Source: Paenibacillus aquistagni (GTDB lineage Bacteria > Bacillota > Bacilli > Paenibacillales > Paenibacillaceae). From it: 64,000 bases of DNA. Shown one piece after another: positions 26,875-36,559 of the stretch (its first letter is position 1; each line of letters opens with the position of its first letter). The stretch is taken from assembly GCF_900177815.1 (NCBI RefSeq), contig NZ_FXAZ01000006.1:1-64000 (forward strand), read 5' to 3'. The notes under the pieces are model-generated. The model had not been told where the DNA came from. It was given only the letters and a program-made list of their open reading frames with translations, and did no database searches. The translations under genes and the position numbers were made by a program.

Positions 26875-26905
26875 GAAAGTACTTAACGTGTAGGAGTGGA
26901 TGGTC

Positions 26906-27196
26906 TTGCAACTGAAGAAGTTGAATGATAAATCGATTGATCAATTATTCGAAGCCGTGTTAACCTTGAAGTCGGTGGAAGAATGCTACGTTTTCTTTGA
27001 TGACCTGTGTACGGTCAATGAGATACAATCGTTATCCCAACGCCTTGAAGTCGCGCGCATGCTCGGCAAGGGCTGCACGTACAATCAGATCGAGGCGGAG
27101 ACAGGTGCGAGCACAGCAACCATCTCACGTGTAAAGCGTTGTCTCAACTATGGCAATGACGGATACAAAATGACACTTGAGCGCTTAGGACGATAG
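26906..27196 (+). CDS. yerC: YerC/YecD family TrpR-related protein
   Basis: The 96-residue protein matches YerC throughout: KLNDKSIDQLFEAVL, ECYVFFDDLCTVNEIQSLSQRLEVARML, and the helix-turn-helix TYNQIEAETGASTATISRVKRCLNYGNDGYKM. The fold is that of the Trp repressor; the ligand is unknown. I take TTG 26906 (AGGAG 9 bases upstream), which reproduces the usual MQ-K-L start; ATG 26900 is two codons earlier. The chelatase gene follows after one base, so they are probably co-transcribed. Confidence 0.92.
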   Translation: MQLKKLNDKSIDQLFEAVLTLKSVEECYVFFDDLCTVNEIQSLSQRLEVARMLGKGCTYNQIEAETGASTATISRVKRCLNYGNDGYKMTLERLGR

Positions 27197-27197
27197 C

Positions 27198-28121
27198 ATG
27201 AAGACGGGGCTGCTCATTATAAGCCACGGTTCCCGTGATTCCTCATGGACAGCACTCGTGGATGAAGCGATCGCACAGGCTGAATGGCCGGCTGATGTGT
27301 TGGTCGCTTCTTCTTTTTTGGAGTGCGTGCCGGGACGTGATATACAGGATGGCATCGATGCCTTGGAGGCCCAAGGCGCGGAGCGGATCGCGGTTATTCC
27401 CCTGTTCGTATCCGAGGGAAGCACTCATGTGGATGAGATCGGGTGGGCACTTGGCGCGAAGCAGGAGCTGTTGGCGGAGACGGATCTGGAGCCCTTCCGG
27501 GTGCAGGCCGAGCTGATCTATGGCTCTCCGCTTGGGGAGCATGAGGCCTTATATGCGATGCTTGCTCATCAGCTTCAGGAGCTTCAGGTGAACGGCACAC
27601 GCGATGCGGTGACGCTGATTGCCCATGGCAGTCCTCATCAGCCGTTCCAGACGAGATGGCGGGAGAGCCTGCACCGGATGGCGGAGCGGTTGACTGCACT
27701 TGGCCTGTGTGCGCAAGCGAGCCATTCCCTGCTCTGCTGCGACGACATTGCCGCACACACTCTTCAGCTTGCACAGGAGATGCAGGCTACTTCTTCATCA
27801 TTGGCCTATCAACAAGAACCTGAACGGAATATACATAATGAAGCAGAGGCTGATTCCAACGGCACAATAGCGTGTCAGAACGATGGGGGCTTATCCTCGC
27901 ATGCACTGGGGTGTGTAGCGGTCATTCCGCTCTTTTTAAGCCGCGGCTACTTTACCACTCATGTTATTCCAAGCCGCTTGAAGGAGCTGCTTCGAAGTGA
28001 CGAGGAGGAGAGGACTTCACGTGCCAGAGTGGTCTATGCGGGCACGCCGCTGCTGCCGCATCCGGCCTTAACAAGCTGGCTGGAGCAGGAGGCCGTGCGC
28101 TTGCTATCGAGATGGACATAA
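27198..28121 (+). CDS. CbiX-like sirohydrochlorin chelatase family protein
   Basis: The 307-residue protein has two CbiX-like halves. The first starts LLIISHGSRDSSWTAL with the metal-binding His and continues IAVIPLFVSEGSTHVDEIG; the second has LIAHGSPHQPFQTRW and VAVIPLFLSRGYFTTHVIPSRL. Such enzymes insert Fe or Co into sirohydrochlorin; no other siroheme or cobalamin genes are nearby. A linker with Glu/Asn-rich sequence interrupts the second half at about 195-230. Metal and substrate are undetermined. Confidence 0.85.
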   Translation: MKTGLLIISHGSRDSSWTALVDEAIAQAEWPADVLVASSFLECVPGRDIQDGIDALEAQGAERIAVIPLFVSEGSTHVDEIGWALGAKQELLAETDLEPFRVQAELIYGSPLGEHEALYAMLAHQLQELQVNGTRDAVTLIAHGSPHQPFQTRWRESLHRMAERLTALGLCAQASHSLLCCDDIAAHTLQLAQEMQATSSSLAYQQEPERNIHNEAEADSNGTIACQNDGGLSSHALGCVAVIPLFLSRGYFTTHVIPSRLKELLRSDEEERTSRARVVYAGTPLLPHPALTSWLEQEAVRLLSRWT

Positions 28122-28361
28122 GGGATGAGAGCTACCCGATCCGTCCTATGATGGAGGGAGAAGCTTCGCTTGCGGGTATTATGACAGGAGTCCGCTTTAT
28201 TTCCTCTTCATGATATCTGATCGTCTTGCTGCGCTGCGATCGCTGTTAGCTTGCGAATTTGATGGGTATCATGTAAATTATAGGCTGAACGGTAAAGCAC
28301 TGCAGTTAAATATGAGCACGTGATGCAATCGATGATAAATGAAAATAAATGGGTGACATAC

Positions 28362-29285
28362 ATGTCGAAAAGAGCGAGATTAATTTATAACCCGACCTCC
28401 GGGCGCGAGGAAGGACGGAAGAGGCTGGTCGATATTCTGCAGCGGCTCGATGCAGCGGGCATTGAGACGACGACGCATGCGACAGAGGGCGAGGGCGATG
28501 CGACCCGCTGTGCGGCAGAGGCGATCGATAACGGCTACGATATTATTATTGCCTGCGGCGGAGACGGTACGCTGAACGAGGTGATCGATGGCATGTCGCG
28601 CAAGGAGCATCGTCCGCCGCTTGGCATCATTCCATTCGGCACGACGAATGACTTCGCCCGTGCCTTGGGCATTCCTCGCAACTGGGAGGAGGCGTGCGAG
28701 CTGATCGCGCGCCAGGAGCTGCGCGCTGTCGATGTGGGCCGTGTATACACGGGCAACCAAGCGAAGCACTTCATTAATATCGCAGGCGGCGGCGTGTTGA
28801 CGGAGTTGTCCTACGAGGTGCCAAGCAAGCTGAAGACGGTTATTGGGCAGCTGGCCTATTATATGAAGGGCTTGGAGAAGATGACGCGGCTTCGCCCAAC
28901 AGAGCTTCGTATGAATGTCGAGGGGCATGGTGAATTCCATGATGAATTCATGCTGTTCCTGATCACGAACACGAACTCCGTCGGCGGCTTCGAGAAGCTT
29001 GCGCCATCAGCGTCGATTAACGATGGGCTCTTCGATGTACTGCTCGTGAAGAAGTGCAATATCGCGGAATTCATCCGCATTGCAGCGATGGCCTTGCGTG
29101 GTGAGCATCTGAACGATCCGCATGTCATTCATATGCAGACGAATCGTGTAGAGGTGACGACACCGGAGTATGTGGAGATCAATCTGGACGGGGAGCTTGG
29201 CGGCTCGCTGCCGGCATCCTTCGAGGTGCTGCCGAGCCACTTGAACATCTTTGCAGACCTGTCTGGCGTCAGCAGCTATCGGTAG
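28362..29285 (+). CDS. dagK: Diacylglycerol kinase (DagK/DgkB family)
   Basis: The 307-residue cytosolic lipid kinase begins MSKRARLIYNPTSGREEG, with the catalytic-domain motifs IIIACGGDGTLNEVIDG and LGIIPFGTTNDFARALGIP. The C-terminal region includes NINDGLFDVLLVKK-type sequence and EINLDGEL. It recycles diacylglycerol from lipoteichoic acid synthesis to phosphatidate in Gram-positives. ATG 28362 is chosen because the protein then starts as in B. subtilis DgkB; the ribosome site (GGGTGA) is modest. In Bacillus it also lies near an RlmD-type gene, as here. Confidence 0.93.
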   Translation: MSKRARLIYNPTSGREEGRKRLVDILQRLDAAGIETTTHATEGEGDATRCAAEAIDNGYDIIIACGGDGTLNEVIDGMSRKEHRPPLGIIPFGTTNDFARALGIPRNWEEACELIARQELRAVDVGRVYTGNQAKHFINIAGGGVLTELSYEVPSKLKTVIGQLAYYMKGLEKMTRLRPTELRMNVEGHGEFHDEFMLFLITNTNSVGGFEKLAPSASINDGLFDVLLVKKCNIAEFIRIAAMALRGEHLNDPHVIHMQTNRVEVTTPEYVEINLDGELGGSLPASFEVLPSHLNIFADLSGVSSYR

Positions 29286-29385
29286 GCTGAGCATGCCGTG
29301 TTGCCGCTGCTAGATCAGACGTAGGTGACTGACTGGTAAAAGAATTGGCTCTTGCCGACCGTGGCAGACTGGACTATGCTTGGGA

Positions 29386-29510
29386 CAGTTGCAGTTGCAG
29401 TTGCAGTTGCAGTTGCAGTTGCAGTTGCAGTTGCAGTTGCAGTTGCAGTTGCAGTTGCAGTTGCAGTTGCAGTTGCAGTTGCAGTTGCAGTTGCAGTTGC
29501 AGTTGCAGTT
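29386..29510. repeat. Hexanucleotide tandem array (GCAGTT)n, about 20.8 copies
   Basis: A perfect run of the unit CAGTTG (equivalently GCAGTT) covers 125 bases between the dagK and RlmD genes. The plus strand reads (Ser-Cys)n and the minus strand (Asn-Cys)n in open frames, which I do not treat as genes. Compare the (GCAGAA)n array at 2091-2214: same 6-base period, same GCAG core, length equal to within a base. Confidence 0.95.
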
Positions 29511-29596
29511 TGGCAGTAGGCTGTTGCTAGCTGAATGAGCGCTGCTCATGGCCTTGATGCGGCGCACTTCAACTGACAAATCCGACAATTCCATTG

Positions 29597-29660
29597 AGGC
29601 GATTGCCTTCGTTCACTGCGTGCAGAACAGCACTAGCAGTGAGCGGGTGATCGCTTTTTT
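29597..29660 (+). terminator. Terminator downstream of dagK and the array
   Basis: AGGCGATTGCC (29597-29607) pairs, with three wobbles, to GGTGATCGCTT (29646-29656); an inner stem CACTGC/GCAGTG (29614-29641) fills the loop, and T residues follow. The gap 29661-29986 contains no further gene. Confidence 0.7.
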
Positions 29661-29986
29661 ACTATTATAGGCCCCTAATGGTAATCGATAAATGAAGCTT
29701 CCATGCGTGGACACAGGAAACTCATTTTATAAGCGAAAGGTTATTCGGTATAATAGGAATATTGCAGGTCGATCGGGCCTAGCTGGCCCCCTAATGGAGC
29801 TAAATGATACATCACTAGTATGAAGCTAATGATCAATAGATAGGCTTCGTTATATAGATGACAAACAAGCAGAGCTAGACGGATGCTGGAAGTCATTTTT
29901 AATGACACGAGGCATCTGTTCAGGATAAATAAAATGTAGATCAGGCAGCATTGCCGCGAGCTAGGGATCGATTCGGAGGAACGGAT

Positions 29987-31753
29987 ATGAAGGATAGAAG
30001 AAGCAGGAAGTATAAGCAAGGCGGCCAGCGCTCGGGCCGTGCAGGGCAGGATAGTCGTAAGAAGCAGGGCGCAGCTGTTGAGGGTATTGGCGTCAGACAA
30101 GCTGGGCAAGGCACAGGGAGCAGATCCGCCTCCAAGAAGGTCTTAACCGCTCCTGTTCAAAAAAATGATCAGGTGGAGCTGGAGATTATTGGACTGACCC
30201 ATGATGGCGAAGGTGTTGGTCGCGTAGAAGGGTTTACGCTGTTTGTACAAGGCGCCCTTCCAGGCGAGACGGTTCGCGCCCATGTGCTGAAGGTGAAGAA
30301 GCAGTACGGCTATGCCAAGATGATCGAGCGCTTGCAGAATAGTCCAAACCGTGTGGACATCGAGCATCCCGCCCACTATTATGGCGGCTGTCAGCTTCAG
30401 CATCTGGCCTATGGCGAGCAACTCCGCTGGAAGCGTCAGCATGTCGTAGACGTGCTGGAGCGGATCGGGAAGTTTGAGGTTGCGCAAGAGGATGAAGGTG
30501 CGTCAGAAGGTCTGACTCTGGAAGAACACGATTCATTTGCAGGAGATCACACTTCAAGTTCAAGTGATTCAGAGGCAGCGGAGAAGCCTGAGGCAGAACT
30601 TGATGGTAAACATTCGATTGCAGAAGGTACGGTTATATCAACACAGGACTCTAGTCGTGGTGTGTCTATTCATGATGAAGCAGATAATACAGATGAAGAT
30701 AAGTGTGAGAAGTCTGGCTATGCGATTAAGGTGCACCCTACGATCGGAATGGACAACCCTTGGCGCTATCGCAATAAGAGCCAAATGCCGATCGGTGCGG
30801 ATGACAAGACAGGTGAATTGATCGGCGGCTACTATGTGAAGGCTAGCCATCGGATTATCGATACCGATGTGAGCCTGATCCAGCATGAGATGCACGATGA
30901 AGCGATGCGTGTCGTGAAGCAGGTCGTGCGCAAGTACGGTATCATCCCATATGATGAGGAGTCTCATCATGGCTTGCTTCGCCATGTCATCATGCGCGTA
31001 GGCTTCCGCACGAAGGAGCTTATGGTCGTGCTCGTGACGAATGGCGACAAGCTCCCGTATCAGACGGAGATTGTAAACGAGCTCGTTCAGGCGCTGCCGA
31101 ACCTGAAGAGCATTTGCCAGAACGTGAATACGAAGCGCACCAATGTCATTATGGGGGACAAGACCCGTGTGCTGTGGGGCGAGGAGTATATCACGGATTA
31201 TATCGGAGACATCGAGTTCAAGATCTCAGCACGATCCTTCTATCAGGTGAATCCGGTGCAGACTGAGGTCTTGTACGACAAGGCTGTAGAATATGCTGGT
31301 CTTACGGGAGAAGAGACCGTCATCGATGCCTATTGCGGCATCGGAACCATCTCGCTCTTCTTGGCGAAGAAGGCGAAGCGGGTGTACGGCGTTGAGATCG
31401 TCGAAGAAGCGATTCAGGATGCGCGCCGCAATGCGGAGCTGAATGGGATCGAGCATGTGGAGTTTGCAGTAGGCGCAGCAGAGGTCGTGATTCCGCAGTG
31501 GAAGGAACAGGGTATCGAAGCGGACGTCATCGTCGTTGATCCGCCACGCAAGGGCTGTGATCCCGCGCTACTGGATACGATGCTTGCCATGCGTCCAGAG
31601 CGGATTGTGTATGTGTCGTGTAATCCTTCTACCTTGGCGAGGGATTTGAGAATTCTGGCTGATGGCGGGTATGCGGTGAAAGAGGTTCAACCGGTGGATA
31701 TGTTCCCGCATACGAGTCATGTGGAGTGCTGTGTGTCGCTCGTAAGGAAATAG
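29987..31753 (+). CDS. 23S rRNA (uracil-5-)-methyltransferase, RlmD/RlmCD type, with acidic insert
   Basis: The 588-residue SAM enzyme has a basic N-terminal tail (1-55), a TRAM RNA-binding domain (about 58-117, LEIIGLTHDGEGVGRVEGF), and the methyltransferase core with VIDAYCGIGTISLFLAKKAKRVYGVE, VIVVDPPRKGCD and the nucleophile in VYVSCNPSTLARDL. Two oddities: the Fe-S motif CX5CGGC is reduced to YYGGCQLQH with a single Cys, and an acidic, Ser-rich insert of about 80 residues (about 165-245) interrupts the protein between ERIGKF and VHPTIGMDNPWRYR. Family members are about 450-460 residues. GGAGGA precedes ATG 29987. Confidence 0.9.
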   Translation: MKDRRSRKYKQGGQRSGRAGQDSRKKQGAAVEGIGVRQAGQGTGSRSASKKVLTAPVQKNDQVELEIIGLTHDGEGVGRVEGFTLFVQGALPGETVRAHVLKVKKQYGYAKMIERLQNSPNRVDIEHPAHYYGGCQLQHLAYGEQLRWKRQHVVDVLERIGKFEVAQEDEGASEGLTLEEHDSFAGDHTSSSSDSEAAEKPEAELDGKHSIAEGTVISTQDSSRGVSIHDEADNTDEDKCEKSGYAIKVHPTIGMDNPWRYRNKSQMPIGADDKTGELIGGYYVKASHRIIDTDVSLIQHEMHDEAMRVVKQVVRKYGIIPYDEESHHGLLRHVIMRVGFRTKELMVVLVTNGDKLPYQTEIVNELVQALPNLKSICQNVNTKRTNVIMGDKTRVLWGEEYITDYIGDIEFKISARSFYQVNPVQTEVLYDKAVEYAGLTGEETVIDAYCGIGTISLFLAKKAKRVYGVEIVEEAIQDARRNAELNGIEHVEFAVGAAEVVIPQWKEQGIEADVIVVDPPRKGCDPALLDTMLAMRPERIVYVSCNPSTLARDLRILADGGYAVKEVQPVDMFPHTSHVECCVSLVRK

Positions 31754-31782
31754 CATATTACAGCCACATTTACCTGTCAGAG

Positions 31783-32726
31783 TGAACTGTAACCCCATTT
31801 ATGGACACTGTTTAAAAAAACGGTTCGCATAGTCTTATGCAGTTAGGAGATGACTTCTGTATTCGTCAGGAGTCATCTTTTTTAATGTCCACTGATAGCG
31901 TTCTGAATTGTAGTAGTTGACGTACTCGTTGACTTTAAGACGTAATTCTTCAAGAGATACGCAGTCCCTGTAGTTAAGTTCGTCCTTCATAGGGGATTGG
32001 CTTGACGAATCGTAGCTACTAAACCGAACTTACGCATGATACGACGAATCTTTTTATGATTCATGACAACTCCATTCAGGTTCTCTAGCCGCATTTTAAT
32101 GACCAATGCGCCTACTTTACCGTTTAAAGCTACAAAATGCTCCTTCATTAGCTCGTAGTCGTTTTGATCGGCTATCTCACGCAGTTGACGCGTTTCTTCA
32201 GCGCTGCACCAACGATAATAGCCGCTCTTACTTACTTCAGCGACTTCACATAAGTAACGTGTTAAATGTCGTAAGTCATACTTACGAATCGTCTGGTTAA
32301 TGAGCTAGAAGCGCTCGGAAGGCTTCAACTCCTTACTGCTTCGTCTTTCGAGCGCTTCTAGCTTTTTTAGAAGTTTATTCTCCGCTTCAAGGAGTTTAAT
32401 CCGAGCTTCAGCTTGCTTCAGCTTCTCTTCTGCTGACGATTCACTCTTCGATCGTCTGCCTGTGCTTCCGATGCCTCTGCGCTCTTCTAGCAAGCCATTC
32501 TCACCGTACTTAGCGTAGGTCTCTCTCCAGCGATAGAGATTCTCTGTGGGTGTTCTCTTACCAATGAGTTCAATACTGAAGCCTGCCTTATCTCAGCTTC
32601 ACTAAATCCTGTTCTGATTTTCCTCATGATGTTCATTCCCCGTGTAATCTCGTTAATATGATTAAAACACAAAAACCCGTAAGAGGTCACTTTTTTCAAA
32701 GTGTCCATCTTACGGGTTACAGTTCA
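31783..32726 (-). mobile_element. Degenerate IS3-family (IS150-like) element, 944 bp
   Basis: The ends are inverted repeats: the left end TGAACTGTAACCCC...ATGGACACT is matched at the right by AGTGTCCAT...GGGTTACAGTTCA, with TG and CA at the outer tips. A complete IS150-like element is about 1.4 kb, so roughly 500 bp are missing. The 3-bp flanks (GAG left, AGT right) do not match, so no target duplication survives. It sits exactly at the border between GC-rich core genes and the AT-richer island. Confidence 0.85.
31808..32640 (-). pseudogene. Broken IS3-family transposase (orfA and orfB pieces)
   Basis: Read on the minus strand, orfA fragments appear in two frames: IMRKIRTGFSEAEIRQASVLN near 32600, then LEERRGIGSTGRRSKSESS with the Leu-zipper-like KLKQAEARIKLLEAENKLLKK, ending at 32305. 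The orfB N-terminus follows (SKSGYYRWC, MNHKKIRRIMRKFGL), then the catalytic DDE core is missing, and the C-terminus VNEYVNYYNSERYQW...MTPDEYRSHLL resumes near 31950. It cannot encode an active enzyme. Confidence 0.85.
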
Positions 32727-32944
32727 AGTGATTCTTGTGGTTTTTTTCTACCTTCAAGGCAGGGATGATGGGACTTGAGAATCTACACTGTTTTATGGAT
32801 TGCTCAAATACATCATTTTTGGATATATAGAAACAAACCATATTTTGATAAACTGACGTTGTGTTTCTCAAACATGCGTGGGTATACAGAGTACAAGCCC
32901 GCTTCACTATCATACAGTCTTCGCATAGAGAGGGAGGGAAGATC

Positions 32945-34355
32945 ATGTTTAGAGTTTTGGTGTCAGATCCAATAAGCGATTTTGGATTGCAGCAGTTGAC
33001 GCGTGCTGAAGATGTGAAGGTCGCCAAAATAACGGGGCTGAACGAAGAGGGGCTCATTTCTGTCATTCATTCCTATGATGCGCTGCTTGTCCGTTCTCAA
33101 ACGAAATTGACTAAGCGCATCATTGAGGCAGGCGTTCGTTTGCAAGTCATCGGTCAGGCAGGAGTTGGGGTGGACAACATTGATCTGGATGCTGCGACAA
33201 GCCGAGGGATTGTCGTGGTCAATGCACCCGACGGCAATACGGTCACGACGTGCGAGCATACCTTTGCGATGATGATGTCACTCGCCCGGCATATTCCGCA
33301 AGCCTATGCCAAAACCGTTGCCGGGTAGTGGGATCGCAAATCATTCCTTGGCGTTGAATTGCGAAACAAGACGCTTGGCATGCTTGGACTGTCATGAAGC
33401 GAGGCATACGGATCATCAACTGCGCGCGCGGGGGAATTATTGACGAGTCGGCGCTTGTTGAAGCGCTTGATGAAGGGATTGTGGCAGGCGCTGCTTTCGA
33501 TGTATTTGAGCACGAGCCTCCGTCGCCGGATCACCCATTCCTAAAGCATCCGAAAATCATCGTTACCCCGCACCTGGGCGCGTCCACTGTGGAAGCGCAA
33601 GAGAATGTCGCTGTTGATGTTTCTGAACAGGTGATTCATATCTTGCGACAGGAACCGTTTAAAAATGCAGTCAATATGCCGGCCATTCCTTCCGACCTGC
33701 TCAATCAATTACAGCCATGGTTCACCATGTGCGAACAACTGGGGAAATCGCTTGTCCAGATGACAGAAGGCGCGATACGAGAAGTTACGGTGGAATGTTC
33801 AGGCGAATTTACAGATCTGGACACATCGTCATTACTTCCGTATGTACTCAAGGGGTACTTTCGCATCATCTCGGCTCGGAACAGGTCAATGTCGTCAATG
33901 CCATTCACCTGGCGAAGCTTCGTGACATTCATCTTACGGTACGAAAATCGTTGTTCACCGAGAGCGCGTTCAACGAGATTACCCTTCGACTAAAGACAAC
34001 CATCGAAGAGAGATGGGTGACAGGGACATCACTGCCCAGCGCTGGCGGACGCCTTGTCCGAATCGGCCCCTATCCGATTGATCTTCTACCTGAAGGACAT
34101 GTTTTGTTGATTTCTCAGCAGGATAAGCCCGGTATCATTGGACGGGTGGGAACATTGCTTGGAGATAGCGGTATAAATATCGCCACGATGCAAGTGGGGC
34201 AAAACGAAGTTGACGGCTCGGCAGTCATGATCTTAAAAATCGATAAAAAAGCATCAAGGAACGTGATGGAGTCCTTACTTGCGATACCGGAAATCAAGCG
34301 CGTGCGGGAAATTTCCTTTGACGAGTGCGGTGTAACAGGAGGGGAGGAGACATGA
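32945..34355 (+). pseudogene. serA: Decayed D-3-phosphoglycerate dehydrogenase gene
   Basis: Three lesions are visible. The N-terminal part (VLVSDPISDFGLQQL, VIGQAGVGVDNIDLDAATSRGI) reads to TAG at 33326, where the family continues with EWDRKSFLG; the next bases still encode WDRKSFLGVELRNKTLGMLGL. At about 33392 roughly 90 codons, including the GxGxxG NAD site, are deleted and the frame shifts to MKRGIRIINCARGGIIDESALVE. A second shift near 33860 moves the C-terminus to another frame (HHLGSEQVNVVNA, then the ACT domain QDKPGIIGRVGTLLGDSGINIATMQVG). GGGAGGGAAG precedes the start. Inactive as an enzyme; it may still be transcribed into pdxS. Confidence 0.93.
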
Positions 34356-34411
34356 GCATTTTAGTTGAAGACAATAAAACCAATCGAACAAAAATAACAG
34401 GAGGCGTGAAC

Positions 34412-35293
34412 ATGAATACAGGTACAGAGCGGGTAAAAAGAGGGATGGCCGACATGCAAAAAGGCGGCGTCATAATGGACGTGATGAACGCCGAGCAGGC
34501 CAAGATTGCGGAAGCGGCTGGAGCAACAGCCGTGATGGCGTTGGAGCGTGTGCCTTCCGATATTCGCGCCGCTGGCGGAGTAGCTCGCATGGCTGATCCG
34601 ACCATTGTGGAAGAGGTAATGAAGGTTGTATCGATACCGGTGATGGCTAAAGCCCGCATCGGGCATTATGTAGAAGCCAAAGTGCTCGAATCATTAGGCG
34701 TAGATTATATCGACGAGAGCGAAGTGCTGACGCCTTCAGACGAAGTTTTCCATATTAGCAAAAGCGAATTCACCGTTCCGTTTGTCTGCGGTGCTAAAGA
34801 CCTTGGCGAAGCGCTGCGCCGTATTCAAGAAGGAGCCGCCATGCTTCGCACGAAAGGTGAACCTGGGACAGGCAACATTGTGGAAGCGGTACGTCACATG
34901 CGCTTGATCAACGGTCAAATTCGCAAAGTGCAAGGGCTGTCCAAGGATGAATTGTACCATGAAGCGAAGCTGCATGGCGCACCGTATGATCTGCTGTTGC
35001 AGGTTCACGAAGCTGGCAAGCTACCAGTAGTCAACTTTGCCGCAGGCGGGGTAGCTACGCCAGCCGATGCGGCGCTAATGATGCATTTGGGAGCAGATGG
35101 CGTCTTTGTAGGATCAGGTATTTTTAAGTCGGACAGCCCTGAGAAGTTTGCACGTGCGATTGTTGAAGCCACGACACACTACGAAGATTATGCGTTAATC
35201 GCATCCGTATCTAAAAACTTGGGAACGCCGATGAAAGGAATCGAAATATCCAGTTTGCGAGAGCACGAACGGATGCAGGAACGCGGCCAGTAA
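34412..35293 (+). CDS. pdxS: Pyridoxal 5'-phosphate synthase subunit PdxS
   Basis: The 293-residue TIM-barrel synthase makes PLP from ribose 5-phosphate, glyceraldehyde 3-phosphate and ammonia. Motifs: [49 protein letters not shown] with the first catalytic Lys later in [29 protein letters not shown], and [32 protein letters not shown]. Full length. Start ATG 34412 follows AGGAGG; an earlier ATG at 34352 overlapping the serA remnant also has a ribosome site. The glutaminase partner pdxT, normally next, is absent from the window; free ammonia or a distant pdxT must serve. Confidence 0.96.
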   Translation: MNTGTERVKRGMADMQKGGVIMDVMNAEQAKIAEAAGATAVMALERVPSDIRAAGGVARMADPTIVEEVMKVVSIPVMAKARIGHYVEAKVLESLGVDYIDESEVLTPSDEVFHISKSEFTVPFVCGAKDLGEALRRIQEGAAMLRTKGEPGTGNIVEAVRHMRLINGQIRKVQGLSKDELYHEAKLHGAPYDLLLQVHEAGKLPVVNFAAGGVATPADAALMMHLGADGVFVGSGIFKSDSPEKFARAIVEATTHYEDYALIASVSKNLGTPMKGIEISSLREHERMQERGQ

Positions 35294-35339
35294 CAGGATT
35301 GAACTTGAGAAGATCAGGAATTCAGAGTATGGGAAAGCG

Positions 35340-36542
35340 GTGATCAACCTGAAAAAGAGTTGTTTATTTCCTACCTATAATAAGTTCCCACTCACACTGG
35401 TGAGAGGACATCAAACCACCTTGTGGGATGATGAAGGGAAATCGTATTTGGACTTTATGGCAGGACTTGCTGTTTGTAATCTAGGTCATGTTCCGGAGCG
35501 GGTAAAGGAGCGGATTCAAGAGCAACTGGAGCAATTATGGCATGTATCCAATTTGTTTCATATCCCGGTTCAAGAAGAGCTTGCCGAGAAGCTTGTGACT
35601 ATCAGTTGTGCCGATCTTGTGTTTTTCTGCAATAGCGGCGCTGAAGCAAACGAAGCGGCGATTAAATGCGCTCGCCGATATCATCAGCGCGTGCTGGGAA
35701 ATAACCGCTATGAGATTATTACGTTTGAACAATCGTTCCACGGTCGTACAATGGCTACTTTGACAGCTACCGGACAAGAGAAGGTCAAAGATGGCTACCT
35801 TCCGTTGCCGGAAGGGTTTGTGCATGCTCGCTTTAACGATATTCAGAGCGTAAGAAACAGCATTACGGACAAAACCGCGGCTGTTATGCTGGAACTGGTG
35901 CAGGGAGAGAGCGGCGTTCATATTGCCGAACCCAAATTCGTATTTGAACTGGCGAAACTATGTGAAAAGGAGGGAATTCTACTAATCGTCGATGAAGTGC
36001 AGACTGGAATCGGGAGAACGGGGAGCCTGTTCGCTTATGAACAGTATGGCATCGAACCGGATATCACCACACTGGCGAAGGGATTGGCCAGCGGGTTGCC
36101 GATTGGGGCGATGCTGGGGAAGGAGAAGCTAAGAGAGGCATTTTCGGCTGGCAGCCATGCTTCCACATTTGGCGGTTCACCTCTCCCTATGGCAGCAGGG
36201 ATGGCAACGATTGAAATATTGCTGGAGGACGGATTGGAAAAAAAAGCACAGCAGATGGGAGCATATGCGCTGGACAAGCTGCGCAAAGAGTTAAAAGCTT
36301 ATCCAGCCATTTGTGCCGTTCGAGGACTAGGATTGCTGATAGGTATTCAATTTGCCGAGCCTGTTGCTCCGATCATTCAGAAGCTGCACCAGAATGGACT
36401 GCTTGTTCTGGCAGGAGGAACCCATGTCATCCGCTTCATGCCAAGCTTATACGTAACCTGCGATGAGTTCGATCAAGCGATCGACATTTTGAAGAAGGTG
36501 CTGAAAGAATGGGATGGCGGCACAGGCGAGGCTACCCTATAA
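35340..36542 (+). CDS. Class III aminotransferase, acetylornithine-aminotransferase-like
   Basis: The 400-residue PLP enzyme opens with a leader LFPTYNKFPLTLVRGHQTTLWDDEGKSYLDFMAG, typical of ArgD. It has FFCNSGAEANEAAIKCAR, TFEQSFHGRTMATL, LLIVDEVQTGIGRTGSLFAYE and the PLP Lys in TTLAKGLASGLPIGAML, then SHASTFGGSPLPMAAG. The start is GTG 35340 with only a weak site, 46 bases after pdxS. No other arg gene is near, so the substrate may not be acetylornithine. Confidence 0.88.
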   Translation: MINLKKSCLFPTYNKFPLTLVRGHQTTLWDDEGKSYLDFMAGLAVCNLGHVPERVKERIQEQLEQLWHVSNLFHIPVQEELAEKLVTISCADLVFFCNSGAEANEAAIKCARRYHQRVLGNNRYEIITFEQSFHGRTMATLTATGQEKVKDGYLPLPEGFVHARFNDIQSVRNSITDKTAAVMLELVQGESGVHIAEPKFVFELAKLCEKEGILLIVDEVQTGIGRTGSLFAYEQYGIEPDITTLAKGLASGLPIGAMLGKEKLREAFSAGSHASTFGGSPLPMAAGMATIEILLEDGLEKKAQQMGAYALDKLRKELKAYPAICAVRGLGLLIGIQFAEPVAPIIQKLHQNGLLVLAGGTHVIRFMPSLYVTCDEFDQAIDILKKVLKEWDGGTGEATL

Positions 36543-36559
36543 GCAAACGTCTGGCAGGG

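Noticed and set aside
29310-29594. Frames reading (Ser-Cys)n and (Asn-Cys)n
   Set aside because: Both strands are open only because the 6-base repeat lacks stops; no start signals.
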